Origin: Mucilaginibacter sp. dw_454
Lineage (GTDB): Bacteria; Bacteroidota; Bacteroidia; Sphingobacteriales; Sphingobacteriaceae
NCBI RefSeq assembly: GCF_018449775.1
Contig: NZ_JAAVVB010000001.1
Span: forward strand, 1,508,098-1,572,097
Direction of reading: 5' to 3'
Length of the DNA: 64,000 nucleotides
Of this stretch, positions 60,352 through 64,000 are shown one piece after another. Positions within the stretch are counted from its first letter, which is position 1; every line of letters begins with the position of its first letter. Under the pieces are notes generated by a model that saw nothing but the letters and a program-made list of their open reading frames with translations, was not told where the DNA came from and did no database searches. Made by a program: the position numbers and the translations under genes.

Positions 60352-61449
60352 ATGGCAGGCAATTCATTCGGACAATTATTCAGGATAACCACATTTGGCG
60401 AATCGCATGGCGAGGCTATAGGCGTAATTATTGACGGTTGCCCGTCGCAGTTACCGGTTGACCTTGACTATATACAGTCTGAGCTGGATAAACGCAAGCC
60501 CGGCCAATCTAAGATCACCACACAGCGTAAGGAGAGCGACACCGTGCGCATCCTTTCAGGTGTGTTTGAAGGTAAGACTACCGGTACTCCTATCATGATG
60601 CTGATCCCGAATGAGGACCAGCGCAGTAAGGATTACAGCCACAATACAGATGTGTTCCGTCCCTCGCATGCCGACTATACCTATCACACTAAGTACGGTA
60701 TTCGCGACCACCGTGGCGGCGGCCGTTCATCAGCTCGTGAGACTGCGGCTCGCGTAGCAGCCGGAGCATTGGCGAAATTGCTGTTGAAGACCCAGGGTAT
60801 CGAGATTGTAGCACACGTGAGCAGCGTAGGCAAGATCAACGCACCAAACGTGGAGATCAAAAGCGCCCAACAGTTTATCGACGACCGTGAGCAAAACATT
60901 GTACGTTGCGCCGATCCGGCGACAGCCGAAGAAATGATAGACTTTATCGACTCTGTCCGTAAGGATGGCGATACTGTAGGCGGCAAGGTAAGCTGCCATA
61001 TATTGAACTGCCCCGTTGGTTTAGGCGAGCCTGTGTTTGATAAGCTGCACGCCGATTTAGGCAAAGCGATGCTAAGCATTAATGCGGTACATGGCTTCGA
61101 GTTCGGCTCGGGTTTTGAAGGTAGCGAAATGCGTGGCTCTGAGCATAACGACATCTTTGTTAAGTCGCACTTGGGTGACATCAGTACCATTACCAACTAC
61201 TCGGGTGGCATACAAGGCGGTATCAGCAATGGCATGCCTATTGATTTTAAAGTAGCCTTTAAACCGGTTGCCACCATCATGCAAAACCAGGCTACTATCG
61301 ATAGCGAAGGCAATGCTGCCGAGATCTCGGGCAAAGGCCGCCATGACCCTTGTGTAGTACCGCGCGCGGTGCCTATTGTTGAAGCTATGGCCGCCCTGGT
61401 TATTGCCGATCATTGGCTACGCAACCGCAATACCATTTTGCCTCAATAA
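60352..61449 (+). CDS. aroC: Chorismate synthase
   Basis: A 365-residue enzyme that forms chorismate from EPSP with reduced FMN. Family signatures are complete: [17 protein letters not shown] at the N-terminus, [66 protein letters not shown] and [21 protein letters not shown] with the catalytic His and Asp. It is last of the operon, 82 bases after aroA with a hairpin between, so it may also have its own start of transcription. Confidence 0.97.
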   Translation: MAGNSFGQLFRITTFGESHGEAIGVIIDGCPSQLPVDLDYIQSELDKRKPGQSKITTQRKESDTVRILSGVFEGKTTGTPIMMLIPNEDQRSKDYSHNTDVFRPSHADYTYHTKYGIRDHRGGGRSSARETAARVAAGALAKLLLKTQGIEIVAHVSSVGKINAPNVEIKSAQQFIDDREQNIVRCADPATAEEMIDFIDSVRKDGDTVGGKVSCHILNCPVGLGEPVFDKLHADLGKAMLSINAVHGFEFGSGFEGSEMRGSEHNDIFVKSHLGDISTITNYSGGIQGGISNGMPIDFKVAFKPVATIMQNQATIDSEGNAAEISGKGRHDPCVVPRAVPIVEAMAALVIADHWLRNRNTILPQ

Positions 61450-61471
61450 GCACTGGTTAATAGCGCTGTTT

Positions 61472-61655
61472 TGTTTCACGCGGATGTGTAACAGATGAAA
61501 CATCATTTTATTGTAAATATCTATCATACAGATATTTGCGAAAATTTAGTGAAACAAAATGAAACAAGCCCTAAAAGCTCCATAAATCATGTAATTGCCT
61601 TAAAATAAGTTAATTAAATAACTTATTTGACTCTTTGACCAAATGGAGTGAAACA
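61472..61655. repeat. Cluster of TGAAACA motifs upstream of the glycosidase-like gene
   Basis: TGAAACA occurs at 61496, 61550, 61560 and 61649 and inverted (TGTTTCA) at 61472, five copies in 184 bases. They lie in the 385-base gap between aroC and the next gene. The spacing shows no regular period. They could be regulator half-sites or chance in AT-rich DNA. Confidence 0.3.
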
Positions 61656-61687
61656 TCTAAACACTTTCTATTTGTCGCATCCCCGCC

Positions 61688-61717
61688 GTTGTTGGTGTTA
61701 TCACCAACAACTTTCTT
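61688..61717 (+). terminator. Terminator after the aro operon
   Basis: A perfect 10-bp stem GTTGTTGGTG/CACCAACAAC with a 4-base loop is followed by TTTCTTAT. It lies some 240 bases past aroC and about 120 before the next gene. The distance leaves room for a 3' untranslated region or an unseen small transcript. Confidence 0.7.
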
Positions 61718-61834
61718 ATAAACATTTAAAATCCCTTTAAAACACTTATTGTTGCAATACCTTCAAGGGCCTGGGCAGTAAAAAAACACATTAAAAACAT
61801 TTCCTAAAAAGACTTAATTTAGATAGGCTTTTCT

Positions 61835-63778
61835 ATGAGATACTTATTTACCCTTCTGGCCTCATTACTATTAGCTAACGCGATTTCTGCGCAGGAACTT
61901 CCGACGGCATATCCTTTTGGTAAAGACCTATCGCAAACCATGACCTACAAGGTGATGTTGCGCTGTGCCACGCCCGATCAGGTATCTAATCTCGACCTGA
62001 GTGCTGTATTAAAATATATCAGGCAATTGGATAACATTACCCGCGGGCTACCCAAAATCGTAATATTCGGGGGTTATCAGCAAGATGGGCATGACCATCA
62101 ATATCCCTGGTGGTTACCGGCAGACAGCACACTTTTTGCACCGGGCAGACTAAAAGGAAAACCGGCACTAGACTGGCTGATGAGAGAGGCGGCTAAATAT
62201 CATACCCATTGTACCTTTCACGTTAACCCGTTTGATGCTTATATGGAAAGCCCCGAATGGAACCTATACGCCAAAAATAATCTTATCTGCAAAGATAAGG
62301 ACGGGTCTTTCGTAAAAGGGCAAAAATGGTGGGGCAGGCAAAGCTATTTTGTCGATCTGGTAAACGAATGGAATACCGGTATTGGCAAACAACGGATTGA
62401 TGCATTAATCAAAGCCTTTCCGCAGTTACAAGAAACCGGCGTACTCTATTTTGATAACATCACGCAATATCCGGCTAGCCCATATTTCAACCACACCAGC
62501 GACGGGCAGCGCAACATCATCAAAAAAATAGCGCTTTATTTAAAAAACAAGTACAGCATTCAGCTAATTGCCGAGTATGGTGACAAGCAATTGTATGGGT
62601 ATTTATCGCAAGGCATTACCTGGGATTGGGGTGAATACTCTTTAGGCATTAATCCCATGGAAATACCGCCCTATTTAATGTGCGGCGGCCGCGATATTGC
62701 GCATGACAAATTATTAGGGCAACGGTTAGATATCAAACCGACTCTGCAGGTTTTTGGCAGCAGTGTGCAATTTGAAGATATCCAATTTCAACACTTTCCG
62801 GAAAGGGCGCAGCGCGAGTTTGCGCATCATACCCTCGCCTACTTTAACCTCAACCGTTTGCTGCGCGAAAAATACACGGTCGACAAGGACGCTTATACAG
62901 CCTATTTTTCTGATAATATCGTAAGCAGTTATAAAGACAGCCTGCAAACTATCACACAGAACGGGCATCTCATCAAATCAGGCTATGATGTTTTTATGCC
63001 GGTTTACTGGCTTGATCATCCTGAAATAATGTGTTACTCGCTAAGTGGGAAAATGCGTACCTGGGTGTTTCCTAAAAGCTGGAACAAGGTTGGCACCGCA
63101 GATATTTATTTAATTAAGCCCGACACCGTTTTACTTCAAGAAACAAGCAGATCTATAAAAGATCATTCCATAACTTTAAAAATGAATGCCGGCGATTGCC
63201 TGAGTATAGTGCCTCATGGAACAGCTATAAATCATATCCGCACTATTTATCAGCTCCCCGTTTCAGGAATGGTAGCTTTTAACGGTGCGGATAGAAAAAC
63301 CAAAGGCAATTGGGTTGGCAGCTACGGCAAAAAGGGTTATGATATAGCCGGCGGACAGCGCAGGTTAACATCGCAAATAAACCTCAGATACATCGGCAGT
63401 AATTTAGAAACCTGGGCCTCAATGCCGGCAGACGATCGCGCCCTGTATACGTCTCCGAAAAAATATAACCGTGTCGCTGCAGGTAATACAGCTATACTTC
63501 ATGAACTTATTGATATAAACTTAAGTCGTCACTTACAGAAAAAGGTAACCCTTTATATTTTAGATTGGCAGCATCAACACCGGCAAATGCTGGTTGATGT
63601 CATAGACCCGAACACGAAGAAGGTATTGCAATCTAATGTGATTTCAAACTTTGACAGTGGTGTTTACCTCAACTACACACTAACCGGACACGTTCAATTT
63701 CGACTGACGCGCTTTTTCTATGAGGGATATAAAGATCCCGGTTATCCCACATTTTCGGGTGTCTTTTTCGATAATTAA
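61835..63778 (+). CDS. Secreted glycosidase-like protein, family not assigned
   Basis: A 647-residue protein with a signal peptide ending NAISA before Q. The N-terminal ~360 residues look like a TIM barrel: HCTFHVNPFDAYMESPEWN, ETGVLYFDNITQYPASPYF with acidic strand ends, QLIAEYGDKQLYGYLSQ and ITWDWGEYSLG. The placement of Asp and Glu at strand ends resembles retaining glycosidases such as the GH101/GH66-type clans, but I cannot name the family. The C-terminal ~200 residues are beta-rich and may bind carbohydrate. Its TAA stop lies at the edge of the intergenic repeat that follows. Confidence 0.75.
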   Translation: MRYLFTLLASLLLANAISAQELPTAYPFGKDLSQTMTYKVMLRCATPDQVSNLDLSAVLKYIRQLDNITRGLPKIVIFGGYQQDGHDHQYPWWLPADSTLFAPGRLKGKPALDWLMREAAKYHTHCTFHVNPFDAYMESPEWNLYAKNNLICKDKDGSFVKGQKWWGRQSYFVDLVNEWNTGIGKQRIDALIKAFPQLQETGVLYFDNITQYPASPYFNHTSDGQRNIIKKIALYLKNKYSIQLIAEYGDKQLYGYLSQGITWDWGEYSLGINPMEIPPYLMCGGRDIAHDKLLGQRLDIKPTLQVFGSSVQFEDIQFQHFPERAQREFAHHTLAYFNLNRLLREKYTVDKDAYTAYFSDNIVSSYKDSLQTITQNGHLIKSGYDVFMPVYWLDHPEIMCYSLSGKMRTWVFPKSWNKVGTADIYLIKPDTVLLQETSRSIKDHSITLKMNAGDCLSIVPHGTAINHIRTIYQLPVSGMVAFNGADRKTKGNWVGSYGKKGYDIAGGQRRLTSQINLRYIGSNLETWASMPADDRALYTSPKKYNRVAAGNTAILHELIDINLSRHLQKKVTLYILDWQHQHRQMLVDVIDPNTKKVLQSNVISNFDSGVYLNYTLTGHVQFRLTRFFYEGYKDPGYPTFSGVFFDN

Positions 63779-63883
63779 GAGATCAGTCACGCTCGTTCCT
63801 CGCTCACGATGACGGATCGGTGAGCTTAAATTGCATTGCCATCTTTCCCCAACACGTCATCGCGAACATAGCGTGGCGATCTC
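63779..63883. repeat. Imperfect-hairpin intergenic repeat, copy 1
   Basis: The left arm (63779-63813, containing TCACGCTCGTTCCTCGCT and ACGATGAC) and the right arm (63856-63883, GTCATCGCGAACATAGCG followed by TGGCGATCTC) are inverted relatives with GAGATC/GATCTC ends. They enclose a 40-base spacer. The form suggests a REP/MITE-like non-autonomous element. It begins directly at the stop codon of the glycosidase-like gene. Confidence 0.7.
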
Positions 63884-63911
63884 CGGCGCGCTATCTTTAA
63901 TCGCGCGGTAA

Positions 63912-64000
63912 GAGATCGTCACGCTCGTTCCTCGCTCACGATGACGGATCGGTGAGCTTAAATTAGATTGCCCTCTTTCCCCAACACGTCATCGCGGGCA
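63912..64000. repeat. Imperfect-hairpin intergenic repeat, copy 2 (cut by window end)
   Basis: It repeats copy 1 nearly base for base with an offset of about 133: GAGATCGTCACGCTCGTTCC, the GGATCGGTGAGCTTAAATT spacer and the start of the right arm. It differs by a one-base indel near the left end and a few substitutions in the spacer. The right arm continues beyond the window. Tandem arrangement suggests more copies downstream. Confidence 0.75.

Noticed and set aside
60684..61196. Open frame of 170 codons opposite aroC
   Set aside because: It is antisense to chorismate synthase with no recognisable protein features. Codon-periodicity shadow.
63779..64000. CRISPR array
   Set aside because: There are only two long copies with internal dyad symmetry and no short regular repeats with unique spacers, and no cas genes.

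Overview
This window reads as chromosomal DNA of a Bacteroidota bacterium, most likely a Sphingobacteriaceae member close to Mucilaginibacter/Pedobacter (inferred from gene content, not from a search). The signs are a T9SS type A sorting domain, an outer-membrane beta-barrel receptor with a carboxypeptidase-like N-terminus, LytS/LytTR regulation, many signal peptides ending in A-Q, no Shine-Dalgarno sequences, and promoters resembling TTG-N20-TAnnTTTG. I see no phage, insertion sequence, CRISPR array or plasmid gene.

Layout. 1-5.4 kb: sugar-acid and mannoside catabolism (KDG kinase C-terminus, YhcH, uronate isomerase, GH130 phosphorylase, HAD phosphatase, class I aldolase). 5.4-8.4 kb: two c-type cytochrome proteins, one a large propeller/HEAT/haem fusion. 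8.7 kb: a 31-residue membrane peptide gene with its own terminator. 9.4-14.4 kb: YitT membrane protein, FG-GAP protein, ECF sigma/anti-sigma pair, DHA2 exporter. 14.5-17.9 kb: a TsdA-like dihaem cytochrome with DsrE and ricin-type partners, then a GH29 fucosidase. 18-22 kb: orphan binding protein with a PAP2 phosphatase, and an unassigned GAF protein. 22.2-28.9 kb: a very compact four-gene operon (HD-PycTM fusion, polyphosphate kinase, YjiK-like lipoprotein, kinase-like domain fused to an Omp85 barrel). 29-34.4 kb: Fsr-type exporter with GntR regulator, gamma-glutamylcyclotransferase, YncE/phosphoesterase protein. 34.6-40 kb: an outer-membrane receptor, its probable LytS/LytTR system and a Fur-like short protein, joined by a shared 21-bp-period operator. 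40-50.4 kb: cell-surface T9SS protein and lipoproteins, LysR/M24/nitrilase cluster, a decayed spondin-domain gene, cupin, SDR and MarR genes. 50.7-56.6 kb: a CAT-anticodon tRNA, sugar isomerase, HAD, DinB, proline dehydrogenase, S4 protein, AroB, sterol desaturase-like protein. 56.7-61.4 kb: an aromatic amino acid operon (pheA, DAHP synthase-chorismate mutase, aroA, aroC) behind a Tyr/Phe-rich leader peptide and attenuator. 61.8-64 kb: a glycosidase-like secreted protein and two copies of an imperfect-hairpin intergenic repeat.

The strongest observations are: (i) the transcription attenuator ahead of pheA, where every classical part is visible; (ii) the repeated 8-mer/N13 operator, lying exactly 28 bp from a -7-like element at three promoters around the LytTR system; (iii) the HD-PycTM/ppk1/YjiK/kinase-Omp85 operon, a candidate undescribed nucleotide-responsive envelope system. 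Functions of (iii) are inference from domain content and gene coupling.
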